This document shows, piece after piece, positions 35,450-44,188 of a stretch of DNA of 64,000 nt (its first letter is position 1; every line of letters starts with the position of its first letter). The notes under the pieces were generated by a model, which was given only the letters and a program-made list of their open reading frames with translations, was not told the DNA's origin and searched no databases. Source of the stretch: Sphingobacterium athyrii (GTDB lineage: Bacteria; Bacteroidota; Bacteroidia; Sphingobacteriales; Sphingobacteriaceae); NCBI RefSeq assembly GCF_003071065.1, contig NZ_QCXX01000003.1, positions 450,687 to 514,686 of the forward strand. Direction: 5' to 3'. Position numbers and translations under genes: made by a program.

Positions 35450-37678
35450 ATGATTTCAACAATGAAAAGAGGAATTGCATTCCTGTCAACTTTTCCCCCT
35501 CGCGCCTGCGGTATTGCCACCTACACAACAGATCTGATGAAGGCTATTTCAAGTAAATTTCGGGATTCATACGAGCTCATTCCCATACCAATTGTAGCAC
35601 CTCAAGGTCTTACAAATTATGACAAGGCGCCTTTAGGTCTATTGCAGATTGCCGATCCACTTGCTTTTGATACGCTATTTGAAAACATTCAGTTCCAAAG
35701 GAATATTGATTTAGTCTGTATTGAACATGAATTCGGTTTATTCGTCGGTCAGGAAGTGAAATTCAGATCTTTCCTTTCCGAACTCAATGCGGCAAAGATC
35801 ACCGTTGTGGTCACTTTTCATACCATATTGCCGAGGCCAGATGGCAGGTTGCTTGAACAGGTAACTGCTATTGCGGCGTACTGTTCACAGATTATCGTCA
35901 TGACACAAAATTCTGCTGATATTCTTATGAGTACCTATGGGATCTCCACAGATAAAATCACGGTGATTGCACATGGCACGCATCTGGCTCCCGCAAATAA
36001 TAAACAAGAAACACTGGAGCAGTATAATCTATTGAGCAAAAAGGTCCTGAGCACTTTTGGCCTTTTGGGTCCAAGCAAGAGTATCGAAACAACATTACAT
36101 GCGCTCCCGGCTATTATCAGGCAAAATCCTGATGTGCTATTTCTTATTCTGGGACAGACACACCCGACATTGCTACTTCAGGAAGGGGAGGCTTATAGAA
36201 ATCTACTGGAAGAAATAATTGAGCGGTATGAACTTTCGGAACACGTCAGGTTTGTAAATGAATTTCTTTCGATCGAGTCGCTGTTAGCTTATCTATCGAT
36301 CACGGACGTCTATCTTTTTACGTCAAAGGATCCCTTTCAGGCGGTCAGTGGAACCTTTTCTTATGCGTTGAGTTCGGGTTGTCCCATTGTTTCGACACCG
36401 ATTCCCCATGTCAGGGAAGTTCTGAAGGCAGACATGGGAACAATGATCGATTTTGAAGCATCGGACCAACTGGCTGAGGCTGTCAATCAAATTTTGGACG
36501 ATGCACCGAGGCTGGAGAGAATCCGTCATGTGAACCTCCAAAAAATGGTTAAAACTTCTTGGCAAAACGTGGCTATTGCCCACGTCAATCTATTCGAACT
36601 GCTCGTCGACGAAAAAAGGGACATGATGTATTCTATGCCACCGCTCAATCTGGACCATATGTTTCGGATGTCAACGGAGCGTGCGTTTGTCCAATTCGCG
36701 GACATCAGTATGCCCGACCTGAACAGTGGTTATGCGCTAGATGACAATGCCCGGGCCCTTATTGCGATGTTACATCACTATAAGTTATATGAATCTCAGG
36801 AAGACCTCGGACTGATCAAGAAATACCTGGATTTTATAGGTTATTGCATGCAGGAGGATGGTACATTTTTGAATTACGTGGACAGTGACGGTCATTTTAC
36901 CGAACAGAACGAGCAGGAGAACCTGGAGGATGCCAATGGACGCGCGGTATGGGCTTTGGGCGAAGTGGTCGGATTAGCCCATCTTTTACCGGAGCGAATA
37001 GTCAAACCTGCGATTGAACTTTTGGAACGAGCTTCCGCACATGCTTTGCTTTATTATTCAACTCGGTCAATGGCCTTTACAATAAAAGGCTTAAGTTTTA
37101 TGAGAGGCAAAAATTATCAAACTATCGTAACTGTACTGGCGGACCGCCTGGTCGCGATGTTTACGCATGAAAGTAGGGGCGATTGGCAATGGTACGAATC
37201 CTACTTGACCTATGGCAATAGCGTAATTCCAGAAGCATTGTTGGCCGCTTACGAGACAACCGCCGATACAAGATATCGTGACATCGCTTACCAGTCCTTC
37301 GACTTTTTGTTGAGTAGAATCATTGTTGATGATGAGATCCATGTTATCTCCAATAAAGGCTGGGCGCAACGTGAACAGCCGCGATCTGAAGCTAAAGGCG
37401 GAGAACAGCCCATAGATGTGGCCTATACCATTATTGCGCTGGACAGGTTTTACAGACATACAAAAGATGAGCATTATAAAAACACGATACGGACAGCGTT
37501 TGAATGGTTTCTGGGACGCAATCATATCCAGCAGATCGTTTATAATCCGGTGACGGGTGGTTGTTTCGATGGTTTGGAAGAGCGTACCGTAAATATTAAT
37601 CAGGGGGCAGAATCGACCATAAGTTATCTATTGGCAAGGCTCAAGATGGAGGCTTATTTGCCTGAGCATGTAAGCTAG
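35450..37678 (+). CDS. GT4-type glycosyltransferase fused to an (alpha/alpha) barrel domain
   Basis: The 742-residue cytoplasmic protein has two parts. Residues about 5-390 are a GT-B glycosyltransferase of the GT4 type: LSTFPPRACGIATYTTDLMK at the nucleotide-sugar cleft, CIEHEFGLF, and VSGTFSYALSSGCPIVSTPI with an acceptor-donor loop. Residues about 400-735 are all-helical (YALDDNARALIAMLHHY, EDANGRAVWALGE, YESYLTYGNSVIPEALL, NINQGAESTISYLLARL), the pattern of an (alpha/alpha)6 barrel seen in glycan enzymes. The fused form is known in Bacteroidetes and proteobacteria, often beside mannoside phosphorylase genes, which are absent here. It might make or remodel a mannosylated or other glucan product. 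An alternative start lies at 35462. Confidence 0.85.
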   Translation: MISTMKRGIAFLSTFPPRACGIATYTTDLMKAISSKFRDSYELIPIPIVAPQGLTNYDKAPLGLLQIADPLAFDTLFENIQFQRNIDLVCIEHEFGLFVGQEVKFRSFLSELNAAKITVVVTFHTILPRPDGRLLEQVTAIAAYCSQIIVMTQNSADILMSTYGISTDKITVIAHGTHLAPANNKQETLEQYNLLSKKVLSTFGLLGPSKSIETTLHALPAIIRQNPDVLFLILGQTHPTLLLQEGEAYRNLLEEIIERYELSEHVRFVNEFLSIESLLAYLSITDVYLFTSKDPFQAVSGTFSYALSSGCPIVSTPIPHVREVLKADMGTMIDFEASDQLAEAVNQILDDAPRLERIRHVNLQKMVKTSWQNVAIAHVNLFELLVDEKRDMMYSMPPLNLDHMFRMSTERAFVQFADISMPDLNSGYALDDNARALIAMLHHYKLYESQEDLGLIKKYLDFIGYCMQEDGTFLNYVDSDGHFTEQNEQENLEDANGRAVWALGEVVGLAHLLPERIVKPAIELLERASAHALLYYSTRSMAFTIKGLSFMRGKNYQTIVTVLADRLVAMFTHESRGDWQWYESYLTYGNSVIPEALLAAYETTADTRYRDIAYQSFDFLLSRIIVDDEIHVISNKGWAQREQPRSEAKGGEQPIDVAYTIIALDRFYRHTKDEHYKNTIRTAFEWFLGRNHIQQIVYNPVTGGCFDGLEERTVNINQGAESTISYLLARLKMEAYLPEHVS

Positions 37679-37859
37679 CCTATAACACCCTGATGGAACT
37701 GGGATACCTATGTGAATTATCAAACTCGATCTTTTTCATTTTAGAACTTTGCGCACGCGTACAATGTTCTTGGGGAATCAAATTTTCTATTTGGCGGACA
37801 GCTTGGAATTGTTTATCCTTGGGGATGAGTTATTGCTGCCGTTTTAATCCGGAAAATAA

Positions 37860-38741
37860 ATGTCAATGGTAAAATTCAAACAAGGTATGCCCCTTAAAAA
37901 AGATATTCCCGTCAGGACGCTACCCAAAGAATTTGGGAATGGTATTGCTATCGCAAAAGTCTCACCCGATTCTTTCTGGGAGGACGAGGAAACGATGCAG
38001 GCCCATCGACACGATTATCATTTTTTTGTTTTGCAGAAAAGTGGTGTCACCGTCATGGAAGTAGATTTTAAGCAGTACCGCACAGATAAGCCCACCATCC
38101 ATTATCAATCGCCCAACCAGGTACACCGCGCATTGAAGGTGGAAAACATCGAAATGTTTATGCTGATCATGAGCAATGAAAATATTCCCGCCGACTACCT
38201 GAATATTTTGCAGAGCATCTCGCCTCTAGAGCCTCTGGAGATCGGACCGGAAGATCTTGAGATTATTGAGAAGAGCTATAACCTCTGCGTTGAGTTATAT
38301 GAGCGGACGACAGACAAGCTGTATCCTTCTTTGCTGCGCGACAGCTGCAATGCATTGATCGGGTTACTGATTTCCATACATCTAAAATATACCAAATCGG
38401 CGGATTCACTTTCGCGATTTGAACGGATCAATAAGGCCTTTTTCCTAGCCTTGGAACAAAACTTCCAAACGCTGAAACGTCCCGCTGACTATGCCACCAA
38501 ATTTAATATTTCTGTTTCCTATCTCAACGAATGTGTAAAAAATGTAACCGGCTTTTCGGTTTCCTACCATATTCAGCAGCGCGTGATTCTCGAAGCTAAA
38601 CGATTACTATATCACTCAGACAAATCGGTTAAAGAGATTGCCTTTGAATTGGGTTATGAAGATTATCCTTATTTTTCCCGTCTCTTTACCAAGATATGCG
38701 GCATGAGTGCTAAAATGTTCCGTAGCAAAAACCACGATTAG
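37860..38741 (+). CDS. AraC-family transcriptional regulator with cupin-like sensor
   Basis: The 293-residue protein has an N-terminal cupin-like sensing region (MQAHRHDYHFFVLQKSG with metal- or ligand-binding-like His residues, then IHYQSPNQVHRAL) and a C-terminal AraC DNA-binding domain, residues about 195-293, with YATKFNISVSYLNECVKN and VKEIAFELGYEDYPYFSRLF. It precedes the flavoprotein gene at 38819 by 77 bases and probably controls it. The regulator fragment at the window start is a paralogue of its C-terminus. A second start codon lies two codons in. The effector is unknown. Confidence 0.92.
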   Translation: MSMVKFKQGMPLKKDIPVRTLPKEFGNGIAIAKVSPDSFWEDEETMQAHRHDYHFFVLQKSGVTVMEVDFKQYRTDKPTIHYQSPNQVHRALKVENIEMFMLIMSNENIPADYLNILQSISPLEPLEIGPEDLEIIEKSYNLCVELYERTTDKLYPSLLRDSCNALIGLLISIHLKYTKSADSLSRFERINKAFFLALEQNFQTLKRPADYATKFNISVSYLNECVKNVTGFSVSYHIQQRVILEAKRLLYHSDKSVKEIAFELGYEDYPYFSRLFTKICGMSAKMFRSKNHD

Positions 38742-38818
38742 TCCAATCAATACAGCTGTCCATTCTTTTTTTTGCTGCCGCTGCTGGCTTTCTTTGTATT
38801 GAATAAAAATAGAAGATT

Positions 38819-39535
38819 ATGCCAAGCGCTCCAAAATGGGTTTTTGATACCCTGAATCTTTTCGTACCTCAAATTCCCAATGTACGGGTAAGCCAGATTG
38901 AACATTTATCAAGTTCTCTCAAACGAATCAGTTTACAGGGGAATTTTGAAAAACTTCATTTTTCGGTAGGTGCTTTTTTTGACATACGCGTCTCTGATAC
39001 AGACGCCCGAAGATATACCATTGCCGAAATAAACAACGAAAAAGACAACTTAAAATTAATCGCACATATCCATGGACATGGCCTTGGCAGTGACTATATG
39101 AACCGGCTGCAAATAGGTGATCGTATCATGCTCAACAAACCACGGACAGAACAAAAGTATTACGACCATTCGGCGGAGAAAATCGTATTCTTTGGCGACG
39201 AAACGTCACTGGCATTAGCCTGCTCTTTTTTGCCGGTGATGCAAGAACAAAAAAAGCAGTATCTGTTTCTTTTTGAACTGGATGCTGAGAACAATATTAT
39301 CCCTGAGCTGCTGGGACTGGAAAACAGTATCATCTTTCCAAAATCAACGGTATTCGCTCATCTCGAACAGATCAATGACTTACCCATTTTCAAAAATGGG
39401 GACTGGTCCGATGCTTACTTTGTGCTTACCGGAAATGTGAAATCGGTACAAAATTTTAGAAAAGTGATAAAAATACATACGAAAGCGCGGATCAAGCACC
39501 ATGGCTATTGGCTGCAGGGAAAAAACGGACTTTAA
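38819..39535 (+). CDS. Siderophore-interacting-type FAD reductase (SIP family)
   Basis: The 238-residue protein resembles siderophore-interacting proteins, which reduce ferric siderophores in the cytoplasm with NAD(P)H and FAD. Visible are the FAD motif ARRYTIAEI (family RxYT), a nucleotide-binding segment EKIVFFGDETSLALA and the ending RIKHHGYWLQGKNGL typical of the family. The protein is slightly short for the group. The AraC regulator upstream and a small unknown gene 9 bases downstream likely share its control. No siderophore receptor or synthesis gene lies nearby, so the natural substrate is uncertain. An alternative is a general ferredoxin-reductase-like electron donor. Confidence 0.85.
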   Translation: MPSAPKWVFDTLNLFVPQIPNVRVSQIEHLSSSLKRISLQGNFEKLHFSVGAFFDIRVSDTDARRYTIAEINNEKDNLKLIAHIHGHGLGSDYMNRLQIGDRIMLNKPRTEQKYYDHSAEKIVFFGDETSLALACSFLPVMQEQKKQYLFLFELDAENNIIPELLGLENSIIFPKSTVFAHLEQINDLPIFKNGDWSDAYFVLTGNVKSVQNFRKVIKIHTKARIKHHGYWLQGKNGL

Positions 39536-39544
39536 CCTTGAACA

Positions 39545-39901
39545 ATGCATTATTTAGTAATAGAAAATAAACAACTGCAGGAATTGACCTATGACATCGT
39601 AGGCTTTTTCTGGGACAATGGAAACGAAATATCCATACAGGAAGGGTATACAGGTAAAAACAACAACTACCAGCGCATAGATTTTATTGTTTCGTTGGAC
39701 AATTGCTGCTTTTCGGAACCACATATCTTAAAAACAAAACAGTTTATCCATTTTTGTAAGGATGGGGTGTACTCCAATGTCATTCCTTTTCCCTACAGGA
39801 TATTTGAATTTAAAGACCTGAACAAACATACACTCGCGGCTTTCTTTTCCTGGAGCAAGCGTCTGAATCTTTTTAAAAGTAGTCGAGAGCTAAAGCTGTA
39901 A
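39545..39901 (+). CDS. Small protein of unknown function, cotranscribed with the SIP-type gene
   Basis: The 118-residue protein begins 9 bases after the flavoprotein stop, so the pair is probably one operon. It looks globular and cytoplasmic, with an aromatic and cysteine-bearing core (IDFIVSLDNCCFSEPHILKT, FIHFCKDGVYSNVIPFPYRI) and a basic C-terminus (SRELKL). No motif was recognised. A strong hairpin terminator begins at its stop codon. Confidence 0.65.
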   Translation: MHYLVIENKQLQELTYDIVGFFWDNGNEISIQEGYTGKNNNYQRIDFIVSLDNCCFSEPHILKTKQFIHFCKDGVYSNVIPFPYRIFEFKDLNKHTLAAFFSWSKRLNLFKSSRELKL

Positions 39902-39943
39902 AGAAAATACACTGATCTATTGTAAGATCAGTGTATTTTCTTT
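39900..39943. terminator. Strong bidirectional terminator
   Basis: A perfect 19-base stem: arm 39900-39918 pairs with arm 39925-39943, with the 6-base loop ATTGTA. The core arms are AAATACACTGATCT and its complement. The stem has an A-rich start and T-rich end on the plus strand and the same on the minus strand, so it ends transcription both from the SIP operon and from the lipoprotein gene at 39971-40441. Confidence 0.85.
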
Positions 39944-39970
39944 CTGCCTCAGGCATCTAATCTGTTGTTA

Positions 39971-40441
39971 TTAAAGAGCAGCTTTGATTGCAGCCAAACA
40001 GTCAGATTGATATTTCATGATATTATCTTTTTCCGTGGCTGTTATTTTTCCATCGACCGCGTTTTTGTCGATCTCATTTTTAATATCTAGCAACGCTTTT
40101 TCCTTATCTACTGCTTTCTCATGTGAGTCGGCATTGATACGGTCCACCCAAGTTTTACCTAATTTCGTATAAAGCTCTTTCGCTTTGTCATTCGTTAGGG
40201 TTGGGGCAGGTACCGATGCAATAGCTGCATTGGCAGCAGCCTTATTTGAATAAACAACGGCTTCAGCATCTTTAGTCGCTGCATCTTCTGAAGTTTTCAT
40301 CGCTTCTTCAGTCGCATCAGCAGCTTTGTCCTCTGCATGTTCCATGCTGTCGGCTGCTTTTTCCTGTGGTGTTTGATTGTTACATGAAAATAAGATTGCT
40401 GCGGTCGCTAATGATGCGAAAAATGTTTTGTTTAAATTCAT
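39971..40441 (-). CDS. Ala/Asp/Lys-rich helical lipoprotein
   Basis: The 156-residue product has a lipoprotein signal with lipobox LFSC (Cys20). After it, about 60 residues are low-complexity and helix-prone (KAADSMEHAEDKAADATEEA and similar), reminiscent of LEA-like or envelope spacer helices. The C-terminal 90 residues (KAKELYTKLGKTWVDRINA, then KEKALLDIKNEIDKNAV) look like a small helical domain. It probably faces the periplasm. A -7-like TAAGTTTG on the minus strand at 40523-40530 is a candidate promoter. Its partner gene is unclear. Confidence 0.8.
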   Translation of the reverse strand: MNLNKTFFASLATAAILFSCNNQTPQEKAADSMEHAEDKAADATEEAMKTSEDAATKDAEAVVYSNKAAANAAIASVPAPTLTNDKAKELYTKLGKTWVDRINADSHEKAVDKEKALLDIKNEIDKNAVDGKITATEKDNIMKYQSDCLAAIKAAL

Positions 40442-40522
40442 ATATATATATGTTTAGTGAAACTAATTAAATAACAAGTTACTTTGAGAATTCGTTTGTT
40501 ATAATTTATTTTTTTACTTATC

Positions 40523-40530
40523 CAAACTTA
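40523..40530 (-). promoter_or_regulatory. Candidate -7 element for the helical lipoprotein gene
   Basis: Read on the minus strand this is TAAGTTTG, a match to TAnnTTTG, giving a leader of about 75 bases. An ATTGCC at 40546-40551 in the same orientation may serve as an approximate -33 site. Confidence 0.4.
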
Positions 40531-40646
40531 TTCTTCTATTCTTTTGGCAATTTTTGAACTAAATGAAATTATTTCAAACAGTTTTTAGCTGGGTATTGTT
40601 GGTTATATATAGAATGCTTGTCCATTCATGAAGAATTTTTTTTAAA

Positions 40647-40677
40647 AGCTAGGCTCCTTTCCAACCTGGCTTTTTTT
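40647..40677 (+). terminator. Orphan terminator-like hairpin
   Basis: AGCTAGG (40647-40653) pairs with CCTGGCT (40665-40671), allowing one G-T pair, and is followed by a run of seven Ts ending at 40677. No plus-strand gene ends nearby, since the SIP operon already has its own strong terminator. It may end an unannotated short RNA. Confidence 0.5.
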
Positions 40678-40905
40678 AAGTTTAAAGGCTAGTGAGGATT
40701 ACCATTGGAATAGGAAAAGCAAGATTCTGAAAGATAATAGGATTTAAAACAATCGTTTAATTTAACTCAGATAAATATTTTTTTGATATATTTAGCGATC
40801 AATATGATTTGTTTGAAGAGGGGTGCAGGATTTAACTATTTGTGGCAAAATATCTCTTGGAAGATTTCCTATGATGAGCAGATTTAATTACTAAAAATTA
40901 GCATT

Positions 40906-43080
40906 ATGCGGCAGATAGAATGCCATGAAGAGGAGATTCATCTATGTGGTAAGATTCAGTTTTTTGGTTTCTTATTTATTTTTGATGACAGTGGATGTAT
41001 CGCCGCAAGTGAAAACCTAGTTGAGCTCCTAGGGACACCAATGAAGAATATTTTGGGATTGCCAATGAACAGGGTACTCCCGCTATTGTCGACAGAGGTG
41101 GAATGGAATCTCGTAGAGATTGACAAGCAGATCAATGGCGAGATATTCGTTCGTTTTGTGGAGCGGATACGTGTCAAGGAAGTGGATTATTACCTCAGTA
41201 TCTATCGATATGACAGGAAAACATATCTTGAAATCGAAATATGTAATGAGGATCATTTAAAAGCAACCCGTTTATTTTACTATGCCAAATATTTAGAAGA
41301 GCAGCATGGCAATGCCTGGCAGTCATTAACGGTGCTCATCCGACAGATCATTGGTTTTGACCGCGTGATGGTCTATCGTTTTGAGGAAGACAGTAGTGGC
41401 CAGGTCATCGCCGAATCGTTGGCCGACGATATGGACTCGTTGATCGGTTATCGCTATCCGGAATTTGACATCCCGTCCCAGGCAAGGGCACTCTACACCA
41501 AGTTTCTTGCGCGGCATGTAGCGGATATCGATGCCCCCACAATAGCTGTGCAGGGACGTGATGCGGCCGAAATTGATCTGACCCGCTGTAGCCTAAGGGC
41601 ACTATCGCCTGTACATTTGCAATATTTACGCAATTCGGGGGTACTTGCCAGCGCCAGTTTTTCCATCGTTATTGAAGGTAAACTTTGGGGATTAGTTGCT
41701 TGCCAGAATCGTAAACCGCTCAATGTGGATCTAGCCCAACGACATTTATGCGCGTTTTTGACACAATATGCAATAAATTATTACCTTTCGGAACATCAGA
41801 AGGAAAACCTTGTTGCACAGACAATAATGGGCGTCATGGAGCGCGATTTAAAATCTGAATTGCTCGTAAATCACGATATAGCAGTGGTGCTGGAGCGCTT
41901 TGCTCCGCAGATCATGGAACTCGCAGTAGCCGATGGACTGATGATCAAACATGACCGTGGTTTCAAAACTTGGGGCGATGTTCCAACAGAGCAATTTCAA
42001 CAGCAAATTGACCGCTATCTGGATCAACTGGGAGACAACGAGCTATTCGCTACATCAAATTTTGTTTATGACGTAAATGAAGCGATGGAATCCACCATAT
42101 TCCCGGGGATTATTCGAATAAATATTTTGCCCAGCAATACCTGGTACATTTATCTTTTCCGAAAAGAACATGTATACGAGGATGTTTGGGCAGGCAAACC
42201 GGAGAAGATCTATCAGTATGATCCCGAACGAAAAGTAGAATTTCCGTCACCGCGGACTTCCTTTGAAGCGTGGCGTGAAATTATGAAAGGTAAATCCACC
42301 AAGTGGAGCAGGTCCGAAATTGCTTTTGTAGAAAAAGTTGCACAAATAACTCAACAAGCTATCGCACAGAGAGGAGGTGAGATCGCGCAACTCAATAAGG
42401 AACTAATGCGCTCGAATAACGCATTGGATACCTTCGGGTATACATTGACACACGATCTTAAAAATCCATTGTCATCCATTAAACTTGCGGCGCAGATGAT
42501 GCTTTTAAAGGATGATCTGCCCAAAGATCTGCTGCGTAAAATGGCAAACAATATCATGGATGCCACAACACTGATCACCGAAATGATGGATAAGGTCTAT
42601 CAATTGACACAATCCAATTCTGTTTCTTTTAAATTGGAGTTGATAGATCCTCAAATAAAAATCATGAACATCGTGGAAAGCTGCAAGCAACAGTTTGGGG
42701 TGACGCATCTAGAGTTTGTCCTGGGACAAACTTTACCGGTGCAGGCCGAGCGGACCCTGCTGTACCAATTGTTTTTAAACCTGATCGGAAATGCGATTAA
42801 ATATAGCAGCAAGAAAGAGCAGCCATTGGTGGAGGTCTATAGTGAAAAACAGGATAATTCAGTCTGTTATTATATCAAAGACAATGGGATAGGCATGGAT
42901 ATCCAGGATAAAGCAAATATCTTCGAGATTTTTAAACGTTTGCCCAACTCACAGGCATTTGAAGGATCGGGTATTGGCCTTTCCATCGTGAAGCGTATAG
43001 CCAATCGACTTTCCGCAAAAGTATCCGTAGAGAGTGAGCTGAATGTAGGCACGACGTTTTGTGTTAAATTCAAAGGATAA
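40906..43080 (+). CDS. Bacteriophytochrome-type sensor histidine kinase
   Basis: The 724-residue protein has the photosensory order PAS-GAF-PHY followed by HisKA and HATPase domains, all cytoplasmic. Cys6 in IECHEEEIHL sits where bacteriophytochromes attach biliverdin. In the GAF pocket, EFDIPSQA (Asp188) and SPVHLQYLRNSGV (His237) are kept, but the usual second pocket histidine is Gln267 (VACQN). The PHY tongue motif PRTSFEAW is present. The kinase shows LTHDLKNPLSSIK (His516) and an ATP-binding lid GSGIGLSIV. It should sense red and far-red light and phosphorylate a regulator. The single-domain response regulator just downstream on the opposite strand is a candidate partner. Photochemistry may differ because of Gln267. 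Confidence 0.93.
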   Translation: MRQIECHEEEIHLCGKIQFFGFLFIFDDSGCIAASENLVELLGTPMKNILGLPMNRVLPLLSTEVEWNLVEIDKQINGEIFVRFVERIRVKEVDYYLSIYRYDRKTYLEIEICNEDHLKATRLFYYAKYLEEQHGNAWQSLTVLIRQIIGFDRVMVYRFEEDSSGQVIAESLADDMDSLIGYRYPEFDIPSQARALYTKFLARHVADIDAPTIAVQGRDAAEIDLTRCSLRALSPVHLQYLRNSGVLASASFSIVIEGKLWGLVACQNRKPLNVDLAQRHLCAFLTQYAINYYLSEHQKENLVAQTIMGVMERDLKSELLVNHDIAVVLERFAPQIMELAVADGLMIKHDRGFKTWGDVPTEQFQQQIDRYLDQLGDNELFATSNFVYDVNEAMESTIFPGIIRINILPSNTWYIYLFRKEHVYEDVWAGKPEKIYQYDPERKVEFPSPRTSFEAWREIMKGKSTKWSRSEIAFVEKVAQITQQAIAQRGGEIAQLNKELMRSNNALDTFGYTLTHDLKNPLSSIKLAAQMMLLKDDLPKDLLRKMANNIMDATTLITEMMDKVYQLTQSNSVSFKLELIDPQIKIMNIVESCKQQFGVTHLEFVLGQTLPVQAERTLLYQLFLNLIGNAIKYSSKKEQPLVEVYSEKQDNSVCYYIKDNGIGMDIQDKANIFEIFKRLPNSQAFEGSGIGLSIVKRIANRLSAKVSVESELNVGTTFCVKFKG

Positions 43081-43148
43081 TAAGAGCGGTAATTCAAAAT
43101 GCTATCACCGGGACTGACGGGCCATGAACAATAAACGTGATGAAACGG

Positions 43149-43511
43149 TCAGGAATTTTTCTTGACGACATCAACCATATGATCGAGATCAAAAGGTTTT
43201 TCGATAAAATCATCTGCTTTGCAGGCGTTTGCTTTCGCCGGTAAATCAAAAGATGTAGAAGTTAATACCGCCGATATATCCTCGGTGTCCGGATCCGATT
43301 TCAGTTCTTCGATAACTTTGGCTCCTTTTTTAGTGCCCTTGATATGCTCATCAACAATGACGAGATTGGGATCAATTTCGTCAATTTTTTCTATGGGCTC
43401 GGTGGTCAAAGATGAAGTGACGTCATAGCCTTCGTCTTCCAGCACTTCATCCATAATATTTAGAATATCTTCGTTATCCTGAATAAGCACAATCTTTTTC
43501 TTCTTCATCAT
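43149..43511 (-). CDS. Single-domain response regulator
   Basis: A longer frame exists, but the ATG at 43511 (or 43508) is preferred because the receiver fold then starts at once (MMKKKKIVLIQDNEDILNIM). The 120-residue protein is a bare receiver domain, with Asp12 and an Asn at the second acidic position, phospho-acceptor Asp54 in LVIVDEHI, Thr84 and Lys105 in IEKPF. It lacks an output domain, like CheY-type or phosphorelay intermediates. It converges with the phytochrome kinase, stop codons 69 bases apart, and is the nearest candidate partner. The end of the minus-strand gene was not followed by a clear hairpin. Confidence 0.87.
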   Translation of the reverse strand: MMKKKKIVLIQDNEDILNIMDEVLEDEGYDVTSSLTTEPIEKIDEIDPNLVIVDEHIKGTKKGAKVIEELKSDPDTEDISAVLTSTSFDLPAKANACKADDFIEKPFDLDHMVDVVKKNS

Positions 43512-43525
43512 TTTAAAAATTTGTT

Positions 43526-43533
43526 CAAATATA
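43526..43533 (-). promoter_or_regulatory. Candidate -7 element for the response regulator gene
   Basis: Read on the minus strand this is TATATTTG, a match to TAnnTTTG, only about 15 bases before the preferred ATG at 43511. The leader would be short. Confidence 0.35.
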
Positions 43534-43671
43534 TAAAATAAGAACACTTGTTTTATGTGAATTTTTCAGGTCACTTTTTACATGATAGACCAACGATTTT
43601 GCCCTTGCTTTTGTTATGTATAAAGTTGATCCGCAAGACTGATAAAACATTAATTATTCAAGTATTAAATT

Positions 43672-43824
43672 ATGGGTATAAATAACAATGGTCCTAAGAG
43701 AGGCATAGAGGATGCAAAGGACGAAGAAAAAGAATTGAAAAAAGAAGGTAATGCTTTTGCAAATACACCCGATACGCGGCCTTTGTCCAAAGCTATTGTG
43801 AAGGAAAAGAAAAAAAGAAACTGA
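43672..43824 (+). CDS. Small charged protein (50 residues), unknown function
   Basis: The frame from ATG 43672 to TGA 43824 encodes a very charged peptide beginning MGINNNGPKRG and ending KEKKKRN, with EEKELKKEG in the middle. It has no signal peptide. The basic ends suggest nucleic-acid binding or an unstructured protein. Length and lack of recognised motifs keep confidence modest. It precedes a histone-H1-like gene by 90 bases on the same strand. Confidence 0.5.
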   Translation: MGINNNGPKRGIEDAKDEEKELKKEGNAFANTPDTRPLSKAIVKEKKKRN

Positions 43825-43914
43825 TATGCTCCATGGGGAAATATTTTCTGAGCGACAAAAAAGGCATAATTCTTGCTAAAATGAAAAAAGTTTAACTCAA
43901 TAAATTATAATAAA

Positions 43915-44091
43915 ATGGATAAGTATAATCAGCTGAAAGCTCTTATCGAAGGAGCAGAAAAAGATGCAGAAGCATTCTTTAACAAAAACAACAAAGCAGC
44001 AGGCACACGTTTGCGCAATGCGCTTCAAGAAACAAAAGCTCTTTCACAAGAGATCCGTAACGACGTTACTGCTAAGAAAAACGCAAAATAA
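43915..44091 (+). CDS. Histone H1-like small DNA-binding protein
   Basis: ATG 43915 to TAA 44091 encodes 58 residues with the plan of Hc1-type bacterial histone H1-like proteins of Bacteroidetes: LKALIEGAEKDAEAFFNKNN, then KAAGTRLRNALQETKALSQE, then a basic tail VTAKKNAK. Such proteins are thought to compact DNA. A hairpin followed by Ts at 44114-44146 ends the transcript. It stands beside another small charged protein. Confidence 0.85.
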   Translation: MDKYNQLKALIEGAEKDAEAFFNKNNKAAGTRLRNALQETKALSQEIRNDVTAKKNAK

Positions 44092-44113
44092 CTCCCCATT
44101 AGTTTGTTACATG

Positions 44114-44146
44114 AAGCCTGTTCTCCATATGGATATAGGCTTTTTT
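44114..44146 (+). terminator. Terminator after the histone-like gene
   Basis: AAGCCT (44114-44119) pairs with AGGCTT (44137-44142), followed by a T-rich run to 44146. It lies 23 bases beyond the histone-like stop, before the convergent OmpR-type regulator gene. Confidence 0.65.
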
Positions 44147-44188
44147 AATTTTAATAATTGTCCTTTTCATCTTAACTCCGCATATAGG

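Larger units (their letters stand above)
40442..40905. other. 464-base AT-rich gap between lipoprotein and phytochrome genes
   Basis: No open frame longer than a few codons was found on the plus strand. The gap contains a TATATATAT run at its left end, a candidate minus-strand promoter (40523-40530), a terminator-like hairpin (40647-40677) and a weak -7-like TATATTTA (40787-40794) facing the phytochrome gene. A small RNA ending at the hairpin is possible. Confidence 0.5.

Noticed and set aside
40442..40451. TA-repeat as a promoter or phase-variation tract
   Set aside because: Only about five units long and just before the lipoprotein start; too short to call.
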